From Rouxiella sp. S1S-2 (GTDB taxonomy: Bacteria; Pseudomonadota; Gammaproteobacteria; Enterobacterales; Enterobacteriaceae), in assembly GCF_009208105.1 (NCBI RefSeq), contig NZ_WFKL01000001.1, positions 4,960,001-5,024,000 on the forward strand: a DNA stretch of 64,000 bases, in the 5' to 3' direction. This document shows, in pieces, positions 20,478 to 29,267 of the stretch (its first letter is position 1; each line of letters opens with the position of its first letter). The notes beneath the pieces were generated by a model. The model searched no databases, was not told the DNA's origin, and was given only the letters and a program-made list of their open reading frames with translations. Made by a program: the position numbers and the translations under genes.

Positions 20478-20750
20478 ATGTCGATAAAACAAAAAGTTGA
20501 GATAAAAAACAGGCTCGGCATGCACGCTCGTCCGGCAATGAAACTGTTTGAGCTGGTGCAAAGTTTTGAGTCGGAAGTGATGCTGCGTAACGACGCGGGA
20601 ATTGAAGCTGAAGCCAGCAGCGTTATCGCCCTGCTGATGCTCGATTCTCCTAAAGGTCAGGAAATAGAAATCGAAGCCACCGGTCCCGACGAGGCCGAAG
20701 CGCTGGCTGCCGTACTTAACCTGATTAATTCAGGTTTTGACGAAGACTGA
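20478..20750 (+). CDS. npr: Nitrogen-PTS phosphocarrier protein NPr
   Basis: 90-residue HPr-like protein. The phosphorylated His is residue 16 in RLGMHARPA. NPr passes phosphate from PtsP (EI-Ntr) to EIIA-Ntr. It is the last gene of the rpoN operon and faces the convergent accessory operon. Confidence 0.95.
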   Translation: MSIKQKVEIKNRLGMHARPAMKLFELVQSFESEVMLRNDAGIEAEASSVIALLMLDSPKGQEIEIEATGPDEAEALAAVLNLINSGFDED

Positions 20751-20769
20751 TTTTCTCTGATTCGTCTCA

Positions 20770-20791
20770 CAGGGCAGCCATTACTGCCCTG
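20770..20791 (+). terminator. Hairpin after npr
   Basis: CAGGGCAG (20770-20777) pairs with CTGCCCTG (20784-20791) over a 6-base loop. The following bases are only moderately T-rich. It probably ends the rpoN operon and separates it from the convergent regulator gene. Confidence 0.6.
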
Positions 20792-20808
20792 CCGTTCCTT
20801 TCACCGTT

Positions 20809-22722
20809 TTAAATTCTGCTCAAACAGTCAATGGCAATTGCCTTGAAACTGTCAAAGTCTTGACTGCTTAACAGTCGGCTCATTGACCTCTCACGCACGA
20901 AGGTGACAAACAGGTCATAGATGGCCATCGCCTCCTCGTAGTCCGCCTTGCTGATCGCCAGCAGGAAAATAACGTGTGCCGTTTCGCCCTCACCCCATTT
21001 AATGCCCTGTGGGGAAAGCACGGTGATCACCACGGTTTTTTTCGCCAGCAGGCCCAATGAGTGCGGCAGCGCGATACCTTCGCCGAGCATGGTCGACACA
21101 ATTTCTTCACGCTCGACCACCGACGGATAAAACTCTTCATCGACATAGCCCTCTTCCTCAAGCTGAGAGCAAATCTTGCGGAAAAGCTGCGCCTGCGTCA
21201 TCGGCTCATCAAGGCGCATAAAATGGCGTTGATCGAAGAATTTCTCGAGCATATACGGGCGCGTGCGATCCACTAGCACCAGCTTACCGAGCTGTTCCAT
21301 CTGATATTCGGTAGGAAAAGGCGAAAGCACCACCACCGGCTTATTGCGCTCGGTTACGCGGGCATTGGCGATAATAAAATCTTCATCAATGTGCTGAAGC
21401 TTTTCATAATCGCGCAGTGAGATTATTTGAGTAATAACAATTTGTGGAAACTTCCGGCTAATCTGTGCCTGGATCATACGAATGGTGGAATTACCGGTGT
21501 CGCACACCAGCATCGCCTGCGGATGGCGTTGGTAGCCAATGTTGTAGTGCCGCTCTAGCCCAACGCCAATGTGCAACACCAAGAAGCCGATTTCATTTTC
21601 ACTCAGACTATATGGAGTGTATTTCCCCCAGCTTGATACCGCCGCCAGCGTCACATCATAGGCCATCGGATAGTGCTGCTTAATATTATTAAGCAGCGGG
21701 TTAGGAATATTAATCTGATATTTAACCCGAGTGATCATGGCCTTGATATGCGTCAGCAGGTCCGAGCGAAGCTGTTTATCGCCTTGCAAATCATAATTAT
21801 AGTGGGCATTGATGTACGACAGAATGTAATCGACCAGCGATTCCTCGTCATCGGCATTAATGTCGGTAGGTAAAATGCTCTGCACCCGCCGCACGGCAAT
21901 ATTTACCCGCAGATAGGCCTCTTCGGCGGCAGGGATCTCTTTGCCGACCATTCTTTTAAGTTCGGCGGCCAGTTTTACCGAAATTTGCTTAACCGCCGGT
22001 TCTTCCTCTTCGGCGTCAAAGTCGGTCAACGGATAACCGCCGGCGATGCGCTTCACGGCCACCGCGCAGTAAAGGATCAGATACTGCTCACCTTCATCGG
22101 TCAGTTGAATCGACGACTGCGTCAACAGCTGGTGCATAAAATCGGTCAACGGCAGTAGAGCCTCGGACTCGAGGCTCTCGGCTTTAAGAAAGGAGCTGAT
22201 TTGATCGTCATTGTTTAGCTGAAACAGCAGGTCGGTAAGGCAGGCGCGGATCGCCAGCTCAGAGCCGAATAGCTTCATACCATAGCGCGGCTTAGTCTCA
22301 ATATTTAAATGATAGCGGGCCAGATGCTCACGCACCTCCGGCATATCATTTTGCAGTGTACCCCGGCTGACGAACCATTCGTCGGCCAGGTCTTCCAGCT
22401 TTAATGAAAATGATGAGGTCAAAAAACGGATCAGCAGTCGATTAACCCGCTCTGCCGCACTGCGCGGCGTGGGGTTGGTCGATTTACCGGGCTGTTGCAG
22501 AATAGAAAACAGGGCAGCATCTTCAACTTTCAGCTGATAACCGCTGCCGCGGTTGTGTACAAAGCACGCGCCGTACTGCTGCATAATTTCATTGAGCGCA
22601 GTAATATCGGCACGCACCGTGCGCGTGGAGACTTCCAGACGCTTTGCCAGCTCATCCTGCGGCAACGTTTCCGTCTGTAATGCATCAAACAGTACTGCCA
22701 ATCGTTGGTAAGGAAATCTCAC
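20809..22722 (-). CDS. PTS-controlled transcription activator (HTH-PRD-PRD-EIIB-EIIA)
   Basis: 637 residues. An N-terminal HTH (LAKRLEVSTRTVRADITAL, 25-43) and a second HTH-like segment (about 95-135) bind DNA; there is no RNA-binding CAT domain. Two PRD domains follow (about 190-290 and 300-400), then an EIIB-like domain with Cys407 (VCDTGNSTIR) and an EIIA-like domain with His554 (GIALPHSLG). This is the MtlR/LicR type of layout. PRD2 keeps its histidines (325 and 384) but at the matching PRD1 sites I read Cys219 and Asn274. The start is GTG, with AAGG five bases upstream. It is the last gene of the ten-gene operon and the likely activator of it. Confidence 0.85.
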   Translation of the reverse strand: MRFPYQRLAVLFDALQTETLPQDELAKRLEVSTRTVRADITALNEIMQQYGACFVHNRGSGYQLKVEDAALFSILQQPGKSTNPTPRSAAERVNRLLIRFLTSSFSLKLEDLADEWFVSRGTLQNDMPEVREHLARYHLNIETKPRYGMKLFGSELAIRACLTDLLFQLNNDDQISSFLKAESLESEALLPLTDFMHQLLTQSSIQLTDEGEQYLILYCAVAVKRIAGGYPLTDFDAEEEEPAVKQISVKLAAELKRMVGKEIPAAEEAYLRVNIAVRRVQSILPTDINADDEESLVDYILSYINAHYNYDLQGDKQLRSDLLTHIKAMITRVKYQINIPNPLLNNIKQHYPMAYDVTLAAVSSWGKYTPYSLSENEIGFLVLHIGVGLERHYNIGYQRHPQAMLVCDTGNSTIRMIQAQISRKFPQIVITQIISLRDYEKLQHIDEDFIIANARVTERNKPVVVLSPFPTEYQMEQLGKLVLVDRTRPYMLEKFFDQRHFMRLDEPMTQAQLFRKICSQLEEEGYVDEEFYPSVVEREEIVSTMLGEGIALPHSLGLLAKKTVVITVLSPQGIKWGEGETAHVIFLLAISKADYEEAMAIYDLFVTFVRERSMSRLLSSQDFDSFKAIAIDCLSRI

Positions 22723-22737
22723 GTAAACCTTCTGTTT

Positions 22738-23937
22738 TCAGGGCACCATCACCATCTGCGACGGGCTGCCAACCGCAGTATAGTCGTCTACAAAAATTAA
22801 TTTTCCGCTGCCACTCTCAACCTTGAAGCGAGTAATATTGTCACTGCGCTGATTCAGGGCATAAACAAATTTGCCGTCAGCTGACAAGGTCAGCGTGCGT
22901 GGATAATCGCCACGCGTCCAGAACTCATCTGCCCAGCGCATTTCGCCGCTGCCGGTGACAGTAATCTGCGCAATGCTGTTGTGTAAACGGTTGGCAACGT
23001 ACAAGTGCTTGCCATCTTTACTCAACACAATACCGGCGGCAAAATTAGTGCCTTTGAAATTCGGTGGAAGCGTTGAAAGGCTGTGCAACTGCGTTAAGGT
23101 GCCCGTTGCCTTGTCAAAATGATAGCTGGTCAGCACTGAAGCTTCCTCATTGACCAGGAATACCACGTCACCGTTGGGATGAAACACAAAATGACGCGGC
23201 CCAGCACCGGCGGATGAGGCATTGATAAACGCCGGAGCGTTGGCCTCAAGCTGGCCATTGGACGGGTTCAGCTTCCACTGATAAATACGGTCCAGCCCGA
23301 GGTCAGTCGAGAATACATACTTACCGCTGGGATCGGTGGCAATCATGTGCGCATGCGGGCCATTGTGGTCACTGATGGCAAAGCTACCCTCAGCTGCGGC
23401 GGCAGGCTTACCCGCACCCGCAGGACCTTCGTCCTGATGCACCGAGCTGGCGTCTCCCAGCTTGCCACTGCCGTCTATCGGAAACGCTGCCACAATACCG
23501 CTGATATAGTTGGCCACCAGCAGGCGATCGCCACTCGGCGTTAACGATAGATACACCGGCCCCGCCCCCTGAGAGTCCACCTGATTAATCAGACTCAGGC
23601 TGCCGTCTTCGGGATTGATATGGTAAGCGGCCACAGAGCCGTGCTTGCCGCCGTTGTAATTATCTACCTCACTGCCGATGTACAGCGTTTTACCCCCATG
23701 GCCCACCACCATCTGCGCCTGGTTTGGCAATTTGCTGACCAGAACTTTGTCACTGAGGGCTCCGGATTTGGCGTCTACCTTAAAGCGATAAACTCCTTCA
23801 CCGTTCGGGTTGTAAGTACCTACGTAAGCGTAATGTGCTGTCTCGGTTGTCATTGCCTTCTCTGCTGCATACAGCGGCATGGCAGAAACTGCCATCAGCG
23901 CTGAGGTTAAACCTGAAATACGTAGCCAGTTTCTCAT
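22738..23937 (-). CDS. Secreted beta-propeller lactonase-family protein
   Basis: 399 residues: a signal peptide (about 1-24, ending PLYAA) then the seven-bladed propeller of the lactonase family (6-phosphogluconolactonase Pgl / muconate lactonizing-like). Repeated blade patterns such as GKTLYIGSE, GDRLLVANY and GKHLYVANRLHN are clear. The signal peptide places it in the periplasm, unlike cytoplasmic Pgl, so a role in the pentose phosphate pathway is unlikely. It is 15 bases upstream of the activator gene and 56 bases after the aldolase gene, so it belongs to the same operon. Opening of a sugar lactone before uptake is a reasonable guess only. Confidence 0.75.
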   Translation of the reverse strand: MRNWLRISGLTSALMAVSAMPLYAAEKAMTTETAHYAYVGTYNPNGEGVYRFKVDAKSGALSDKVLVSKLPNQAQMVVGHGGKTLYIGSEVDNYNGGKHGSVAAYHINPEDGSLSLINQVDSQGAGPVYLSLTPSGDRLLVANYISGIVAAFPIDGSGKLGDASSVHQDEGPAGAGKPAAAAEGSFAISDHNGPHAHMIATDPSGKYVFSTDLGLDRIYQWKLNPSNGQLEANAPAFINASSAGAGPRHFVFHPNGDVVFLVNEEASVLTSYHFDKATGTLTQLHSLSTLPPNFKGTNFAAGIVLSKDGKHLYVANRLHNSIAQITVTGSGEMRWADEFWTRGDYPRTLTLSADGKFVYALNQRSDNITRFKVESGSGKLIFVDDYTAVGSPSQMVMVP

Positions 23938-23993
23938 AGTTCCTCTTATGCTTTTAATGGAAATAACAACTACTTACAACCTGAAAGTGCAGA

Positions 23994-24734
23994 TTAACCG
24001 ATCAGGCGCTTAACGCTGGCCAGCAGCGTTCTCACATCCTCAGGACGCGTATTGCCGCTGGCGCTGTCGATAATAGAGCTATAGATGTGCGGAATGATTT
24101 TGCTGACGCCAGCTTCAAGGGCAATTTCCATTATCGCGTCGAAGTTTTCTAAATCGATGCCGCCGGTGGGTTCGAGCCAGAAGTCCTGTTCGGCACAGGC
24201 GCGGGCCACGAAGGCAAACTCCTCACGCGTTTTCAGACCGCCCATTGGGAAATATTTCACTGAGCTGCCACCCATGTCTTTCAGCAGGGCGATTGCCGTG
24301 TCGACCGGCACTATGCCGTCGTTAGCGTTCGAGCTGAGCGGACCGGTAGATATTTTGACGAAGCCGACTTTACCGGTCGGAGAAATCAGGCCATTGACCA
24401 CGCTCTCGTTCTGACCCAGCAGTGCACGACTGGTGCCTACGCCGGTGAAAACCTGGTTTACATGTTGCGGCTGAACCTGCTGAGAAATCTGACTCACCAT
24501 CAACGACTGGCGCGGATCGCCCGCCCCCAAGCCCACGGAAAGCGCATTTTCAATTAGCGCGGCGTACTCTTTCATGTCGGCGACGGCGCTTGCCACATCG
24601 GCATAATTTTTTGACAACACGCCGACCAGCACGTGGCCTTCTGCGGCCTCGTAAATGTCGCGGGCATTGTCTTTAGAACCGGCCAATACGTTAAGGCAGA
24701 CACGGTCGCGATAAAAATTCGGGGTCAGCTTCAT
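23994..24734 (-). CDS. KDPG aldolase-like protein, DgaF family
   Basis: 246 residues of the DgaF/KDGP aldolase family. The likely Schiff-base lysine is Lys160 in SSVKYFPMGGLK, equivalent to the KxFPA motif of KDPG aldolase, and the phosphate-binding end includes EPTGGIDLENF. In the Salmonella dga system DgaF splits 2-keto-3-deoxygluconate-6-phosphate into pyruvate and glyceraldehyde-3-phosphate. The start overlaps the stop of the DgaE-like gene by four bases, so the pair is translationally coupled, as expected for consecutive steps. The exact substrate here is inferred. Confidence 0.82.
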   Translation of the reverse strand: MKLTPNFYRDRVCLNVLAGSKDNARDIYEAAEGHVLVGVLSKNYADVASAVADMKEYAALIENALSVGLGAGDPRQSLMVSQISQQVQPQHVNQVFTGVGTSRALLGQNESVVNGLISPTGKVGFVKISTGPLSSNANDGIVPVDTAIALLKDMGGSSVKYFPMGGLKTREEFAFVARACAEQDFWLEPTGGIDLENFDAIMEIALEAGVSKIIPHIYSSIIDSASGNTRPEDVRTLLASVKRLIG

Positions 24735-25849
24735 GCTTTCTCTCCGCTAAACAGAACCTTGAAACACTGGGCAACAGTGACCAGCTGTGAGGGGGTTACG
24801 CTGCGCACGTCGACGTCAATTTTTCCTTCGTTGGCCCGATAGCCACGGAAGTAGATCGCAATTTCACCGGTTTTCATCGCATCGACGATAGCTTTGGTTT
24901 TCCAACCAAGCACCGCCTCGTCAAAGGTGATTTCAGTACGGGCGATGTCGCGACCTGCGCTGTCCCAAACCACCTGCGCCGATACGCCGTTCAATGCGTT
25001 AAGGCTGCTGATAAACGGTGTCATCTTGTCGACCATTTCCTGACCGGTTGTTTTGGGCTGGGTAATATAGCTTTCAATCGCCTGAGTCAGACCGAGGATG
25101 CCCTCTTTGCCCACTTTCATGGCACGACCGATGCCGCCAGACTGCAATTTCACCCACTCAACGTACTGTTTTTTGCCCAGCACCAGTCCGCTGGTCGGGC
25201 CTTCAATCGCCTTGGCACCGCTGTAAATCACCAGGTCAGCGCCCATTTCGTAATAACAGGTCAAGTCCTCTTCCGCTGCGGCATCCACGATCAGCGGGAT
25301 ATTGTGCTCGCGCGCCACGTCGGCGGCTTCGGCAACCGATAAAATACTTTTCTGCACCGAATGGTGTGACTTGATATACATAATGGCTGCGGTACGCGGA
25401 GTGATGGCTGCGGCCAGCTGTGCGGCCGAACATTCGTTGGCATAGCCCGCCTCTCTCACTTTGCCGCCGCCCATCGTCACCATGGTGGCGACCGGCGCAC
25501 CAAAGTTAACGTTGTGGCCTTTCGGCAGAACAATTTCGTTTGGCACAGTCAAGGGTTCGGCGTGCAGATTTTCAAGCAGCCAGGCATCGTCTTTAACGAT
25601 CACAGCGGCGACTGACTGGGCGATACCGGCCGAGGCGCAGGAAACTACAACCGAACTTTCAACGTTGAGCAGTTTGGCGATATAGGCACCGGTTTTATTC
25701 ACCAAATCCTTCATCTCGAAGAAATGGTTTAAACCCGTATTGACCACCTCAGCCACGTCGGCGCGCGGGGTAGACACACCCAAAATAGTCATGCGGCCTG
25801 AAGCGTTAATGACTTGTTTTAAATCGTACTTTTCATAGATTGAAGACAT
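24731..25849 (-). CDS. PLP-dependent lyase, DgaE/SelA-like family
   Basis: 372 residues, fold type I PLP enzyme. The cofactor lysine is Lys213 in VIYSGAKAIEGPTSG; Asp189 (LIVDAAAEED) would hold the pyridine ring. DgaE (D-glucosaminate-6-phosphate ammonia-lyase) is the best characterised relative; older annotations call the family SelA-like, but selenocysteine synthesis is not supported here. The ATG at 25849 has AAGGGAAG upstream and overlaps the amidohydrolase stop by 17 bases; an upstream ATG at 25867 has no site. Product would be a 2-keto-3-deoxy acid passed to the aldolase encoded next. Confidence 0.82.
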   Translation of the reverse strand: MSSIYEKYDLKQVINASGRMTILGVSTPRADVAEVVNTGLNHFFEMKDLVNKTGAYIAKLLNVESSVVVSCASAGIAQSVAAVIVKDDAWLLENLHAEPLTVPNEIVLPKGHNVNFGAPVATMVTMGGGKVREAGYANECSAAQLAAAITPRTAAIMYIKSHHSVQKSILSVAEAADVAREHNIPLIVDAAAEEDLTCYYEMGADLVIYSGAKAIEGPTSGLVLGKKQYVEWVKLQSGGIGRAMKVGKEGILGLTQAIESYITQPKTTGQEMVDKMTPFISSLNALNGVSAQVVWDSAGRDIARTEITFDEAVLGWKTKAIVDAMKTGEIAIYFRGYRANEGKIDVDVRSVTPSQLVTVAQCFKVLFSGEKA

Positions 25850-26972
25850 TTTTTGACTTCCCTTCATCTGTTAATAGCAGCTCACCGGCAACGATTGCCG
25901 CCAGCGGCACCAGAATGCGGTCACCCTCGACCGTCAGACCTTCCGAATCGATAAATACCTGCGGCACATGCTCAATATCAAACAGGGTTAAATCGGCATC
26001 ACAGCCCACGTCAAGACGACCTTTGGCCGGCAAGCGCAGCGCATCGGCGGCGTGACGCGTGACGCAGTCGATTACCTGAGGCAGCGAAAGGCCCACGCTA
26101 AAGAATTTGGACATCACCGTCGCCAGGCTGTGCACCGGTCCAGCCAGCCGATTGCGGCAATAAATATCGGAGCTGATGGTGTGCGGAATGATGCCCTGTT
26201 TAATCGCGATTTCAGCCACGGCGAAGCTAAAGCTGGCCGAGCCGTGCCCAACGTCAAGCAGCACACCGCGCTCGAGCGCGCGTTTTATTGCCTCACGCAG
26301 CTGCCCTTCAGGGGTTAGGATGCGGTTAGGTTTGCCGTTATAGCAGTGGGTGATAATGTCGCCGGACTCGAGCACGTCGGCAATTTCATCGAGATTGGGT
26401 GGATTATTACCAATGTGCACCATCAGCGGCAGACCGCCGTTTTCCTGCTGCATCTCTTTGGCAATAAACAGCGGTGTGATGCCGTTTTTACCGACCACGC
26501 TGCTGCTCATGCGCGCTTTAAGACCGATGATAAAGTCAGGATTATTCGCCATCGCCTGACGCACGCCGACTTTATCTATCTGACTCATGTCCGCCAGTTC
26601 GTTTTGCGTCACGATACCGGTGCGGGCAATGTTCAAAAAAGCGAAGACGTTGGTTTTGGCATCACGGGTGATTTGATAGAAATCATCGACGTCATTGGCG
26701 CCGGTGCTGCCAGCGTCAATGACCGTCGTCACCCCGCTGCCAACGCCCACCAGGTCAGGCTCGTCGTAATAGATTGGTGATTTTGCATAGCAGTGAACGT
26801 GAGAGTCGATCCAGCCTGCGCTGACCCAATATTGGCCCTTGAGATCAAGCGTTCGGGTGGCGGTCGCCTCTGCGGCAAGCTGACCTACTGCGGCCAGCTT
26901 GCCGTCCAGAATGGCGATATCAGTCAGGCTGCCGTCTGCATTTTTTGCCTGTCTGAGGATCAAATCATACAT
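25833..26972 (-). CDS. Amidohydrolase/deacetylase family metalloenzyme
   Basis: 379 residues, amidohydrolase superfamily. Metal ligands are visible in order: His58 and His60 (DSHVHC), Lys152 (bridging, GLKARM), His186 (MVHIGNN), His209 (ITHCYNG) and Asp269 (SSDIYC). It belongs to the group often mis-annotated as dihydroorotase or adenine deaminase (COG3964); from memory, members were shown to cleave acyl esters or amides of small hydroxy or amino acids. Beside a DgaE/DgaF pair it may remove an acyl group from an aldonate or amino-aldonate before the lyase acts. No pyrimidine gene is near. Confidence 0.8.
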   Translation of the reverse strand: MYDLILRQAKNADGSLTDIAILDGKLAAVGQLAAEATATRTLDLKGQYWVSAGWIDSHVHCYAKSPIYYDEPDLVGVGSGVTTVIDAGSTGANDVDDFYQITRDAKTNVFAFLNIARTGIVTQNELADMSQIDKVGVRQAMANNPDFIIGLKARMSSSVVGKNGITPLFIAKEMQQENGGLPLMVHIGNNPPNLDEIADVLESGDIITHCYNGKPNRILTPEGQLREAIKRALERGVLLDVGHGSASFSFAVAEIAIKQGIIPHTISSDIYCRNRLAGPVHSLATVMSKFFSVGLSLPQVIDCVTRHAADALRLPAKGRLDVGCDADLTLFDIEHVPQVFIDSEGLTVEGDRILVPLAAIVAGELLLTDEGKSKNVFNL

Positions 26973-27011
26973 ACGACATGTCTCCTTAAACTCTCTATCA
27001 ATAACAATCTG

Positions 27012-27665
27012 TTATAGCGAAATCGGGAAGATAGCACCGAGGATCATCGCGCCAAGAATAGCGCCACCGGTCAGCGGTTTTTTCCAGATGTAAAACACCA
27101 GCGCGCCAAGCAACGAACCCAGACCAATCGGAATAGATGCCGCCATGGCAGAAAGAATAATCAAAGGTCCAAGGAAGCGGCCTGTCGCGTTACCCGCGCC
27201 CATCATGACGTCGGCACCGTAGGTAGAGTTACCCTGATTGATGGTAAATTTACGAGCCAGAACAATGATGTAACCTACCGCCAACCCTAAGACCAAGCCC
27301 GTCACCAGGGAGGCCGCGAAGTTAGCGACCGGGAAAACGATGCCCGCACCAAGCAGCAGCGCAGGTACGCCGAGGCCAATACCGGTCTGAATGGCGCCAC
27401 CGATATCAAGAATACCGACCAGTGAACCTTCAATGATGCGCGCAAACAGGAAGCTGGCACCGAAGGCAGCTACTGCGCCATAAACGCCAGTGTCCATCCC
27501 CGAACGCAGCATCGAAACAAATGCCACTTCGTTGAATGCACCAATGCCGTACAAGTAGTACATGTGCGTACCGGCAAACACACCGGCAGAGAGTAATCCG
27601 ACAAAGATCGGGAACGACCATTCGGCGTACCAGAAACCACTTTTGGCTTGTTCTTCCATTTTCAT
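27012..27665 (-). CDS. DUF4310 family membrane protein
   Basis: 217 residues with about six membrane helices and many glycines (GIGLGVPALLLGAGIVFP). I recognise it as DUF4310, a family found almost only with DUF4311, DUF4312 and SFCGS proteins. Its function is not established; its company with a second membrane protein and two small soluble proteins suggests a membrane subunit of a transporter. It follows DUF4311 by six bases and precedes the amidohydrolase by 39 bases. Confidence 0.78.
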   Translation of the reverse strand: MKMEEQAKSGFWYAEWSFPIFVGLLSAGVFAGTHMYYLYGIGAFNEVAFVSMLRSGMDTGVYGAVAAFGASFLFARIIEGSLVGILDIGGAIQTGIGLGVPALLLGAGIVFPVANFAASLVTGLVLGLAVGYIIVLARKFTINQGNSTYGADVMMGAGNATGRFLGPLIILSAMAASIPIGLGSLLGALVFYIWKKPLTGGAILGAMILGAIFPISL

Positions 27666-27671
27666 GTCCCC

Positions 27672-28448
27672 TTATTTGCCACTGAGTGAGTTATGGATGC
27701 CGTTCAGCCACGTTGGGACGTCAAGCATGAAAGACTGCAACAGTTTCACGTCGAACCCACGGAAGAAGCCGCTCAGCACGAACAGAGCAATAATCGCGCC
27801 CATCATCACTTTAGTGACGTGGTTCCAGCCGCCCTCTTCAACGCCTTTGCCGATCAGAATACCCAGCACCAGACCCGGTACGGCGTTGCCCATAATCATC
27901 TGCGCCAGACCACCAAAAATGGTACCCCAGAAGCCTGAACGACGGCCTGCATCAATCGCCGCCAGCCAGAAGATGACCGGCATCACCGTGTTGACCAGCA
28001 TGTTGGCAGCAGGTACCAGCACTTTGATTGCCGTGACCTGTAGAGCAGGCGGAACCGCAGAAGCCGTCGTGTTCAGGAAGGCAACGACAATCATGCCGAT
28101 GATGCCGCCAGCAATCGCCATCTTACGCGGGTCATGCAGGGTTTCAGCCACGTTGCGATTTTTCATCATCAACACGGCAGCGGCCCAGTTAGGAATAATG
28201 CGGTGGTCGACGTCCTGAGTGAAGGAGCCTGCCGCCACGGATGACGCCCAGGCGTTGAAGAAAAAGCCCAGTCCGAAAGAGAAGTGTGAAGCCGGATCCC
28301 CTTCGCAAGAATTCAGCTCGCCCAGCGTACGAAAAGCCCCCATCCCCTGTACGGTGGGTGCGTGGAACATACGTGCAGCACCTGCACCTACGCCAACGCC
28401 CACCAATCCGCCGATAATAAGCGACTTGAATAAGATAATTAAAAACAT
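27672..28448 (-). CDS. DUF4311 family membrane protein
   Basis: 258 residues with about seven membrane helices. A conserved polar loop near residues 43-70 (ELNSCEGDPASHFSFGLG) is unusual for a membrane protein and may take part in substrate recognition. The family is DUF4311, partner of DUF4310. Paired membrane proteins plus small cytosolic proteins resemble the split membrane subunits of some PTS permeases, but I see no direct homology to an EIIC. Confidence 0.78.
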   Translation of the reverse strand: MFLIILFKSLIIGGLVGVGVGAGAARMFHAPTVQGMGAFRTLGELNSCEGDPASHFSFGLGFFFNAWASSVAAGSFTQDVDHRIIPNWAAAVLMMKNRNVAETLHDPRKMAIAGGIIGMIVVAFLNTTASAVPPALQVTAIKVLVPAANMLVNTVMPVIFWLAAIDAGRRSGFWGTIFGGLAQMIMGNAVPGLVLGILIGKGVEEGGWNHVTKVMMGAIIALFVLSGFFRGFDVKLLQSFMLDVPTWLNGIHNSLSGK

Positions 28449-28527
28449 CAGGTTATCCTTGTGATTTTATATACTCGGCAAGAAAAGCTGCGCACCCTGC
28501 GGCGACAGCTCTCCCTGTGGCGAATAT

Positions 28528-28824
28528 TTATTTCTTGGTGAATATGACCTGTTCGGTATTAATCACGGTCATATTGACGGTGATGTCTAACGCGACGTAA
28601 TAACTCTTCCTTTCCCTGGCCAGAAAGAAGAACAAAAATTTCTCTCTGGTAACCTTCTCTTCTGCTGTAATGACCTTGACGTCCTGCGGTTCAATGCGCA
28701 GCAAAATATTATCAGTAGATTTAAGAACGGTTCTTTGGACCTGGCTAAGCGCCGAGGAAAAAGCCGCAGCTTTTGTCTCGCCTTTTCCCTCAACCTTGAC
28801 CGTGGTAGTTAAATTTTGCTTCAT
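28528..28824 (-). CDS. DUF4312 family small protein
   Basis: 98 residues, no membrane segment, alternating beta/alpha pattern, no histidine and no cysteine, so it cannot itself be a His/Cys phosphocarrier. I recognise it as DUF4312. Its start overlaps the stop of the SFCGS gene by one base (TAATG), so the two are probably made in fixed ratio. A 79-base gap separates it from DUF4311. Function unknown. Confidence 0.75.
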   Translation of the reverse strand: MKQNLTTTVKVEGKGETKAAAFSSALSQVQRTVLKSTDNILLRIEPQDVKVITAEEKVTREKFLFFFLARERKSYYVALDITVNMTVINTEQVIFTKK

Positions 28825-29189
28825 TACGGCTGGCCATTTTTCTTGATATAAGTTTCAACCAATTTTTGACCCAATTCTTCTTTGTCCATAAAACCAAAAC
28901 CCAGTACTTTACAACCTTCATTAATTGCCGTTACGCCTTCATCAACAGAACGCATACCGTGTTTAGCTTTGTATTTGTATTTATTCTGGGCAGTGATTGC
29001 ACCTGCACCGCCGCTGCCGCAGAAGGAGATACCAAAGGTTGCACCTTCCGCATTCATCACGTCGCCCAGTTTCATGTCGGCCGCAACGCCAGGAATAACA
29101 ATGGCTTTACCACCCGCTGCTTCTACGCCTGCTGCAACTTTCTGGCCTTTACCTAAGCGGTCGCCGATAACTACGATGACTTGTCCCAT
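28824..29189 (-). CDS. Glycine-rich SFCGS family protein
   Basis: 121 residues, soluble, with a nucleotide/phosphate-binding-like beta-strand start (QVIVVIGDRLGKGQKV) and the name-giving motif ISFCGSGGAGAITAQNKY with Cys57. The family occurs with DUF4310/4311/4312. Cys57 in a glycine-rich loop could be a catalytic or phosphorylated cysteine as in PTS EIIB proteins; this is inference. It is the second gene of the operon. Confidence 0.78.
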   Translation of the reverse strand: MGQVIVVIGDRLGKGQKVAAGVEAAGGKAIVIPGVAADMKLGDVMNAEGATFGISFCGSGGAGAITAQNKYKYKAKHGMRSVDEGVTAINEGCKVLGFGFMDKEELGQKLVETYIKKNGQP

Positions 29190-29267
29190 ATTTAAACTCT
29201 CCAGATAAGTTGTTTATGACGTTAAAAATACGACGTTATGAATAAATAGATTTTAAAATCTTCACGA

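Noticed and set aside
20809..22722. BglG-type RNA antiterminator controlling the accessory operon
   Set aside because: The N-terminus is a DNA-binding HTH, not a CAT RNA-binding domain, and no RAT-terminator structure is seen in the operon leader.
24731..25849. Selenocysteine synthase (SelA)
   Set aside because: Length and PLP motif fit the DgaE branch, and there is no selB or selC nearby; the SelA label is a family-level misnomer.
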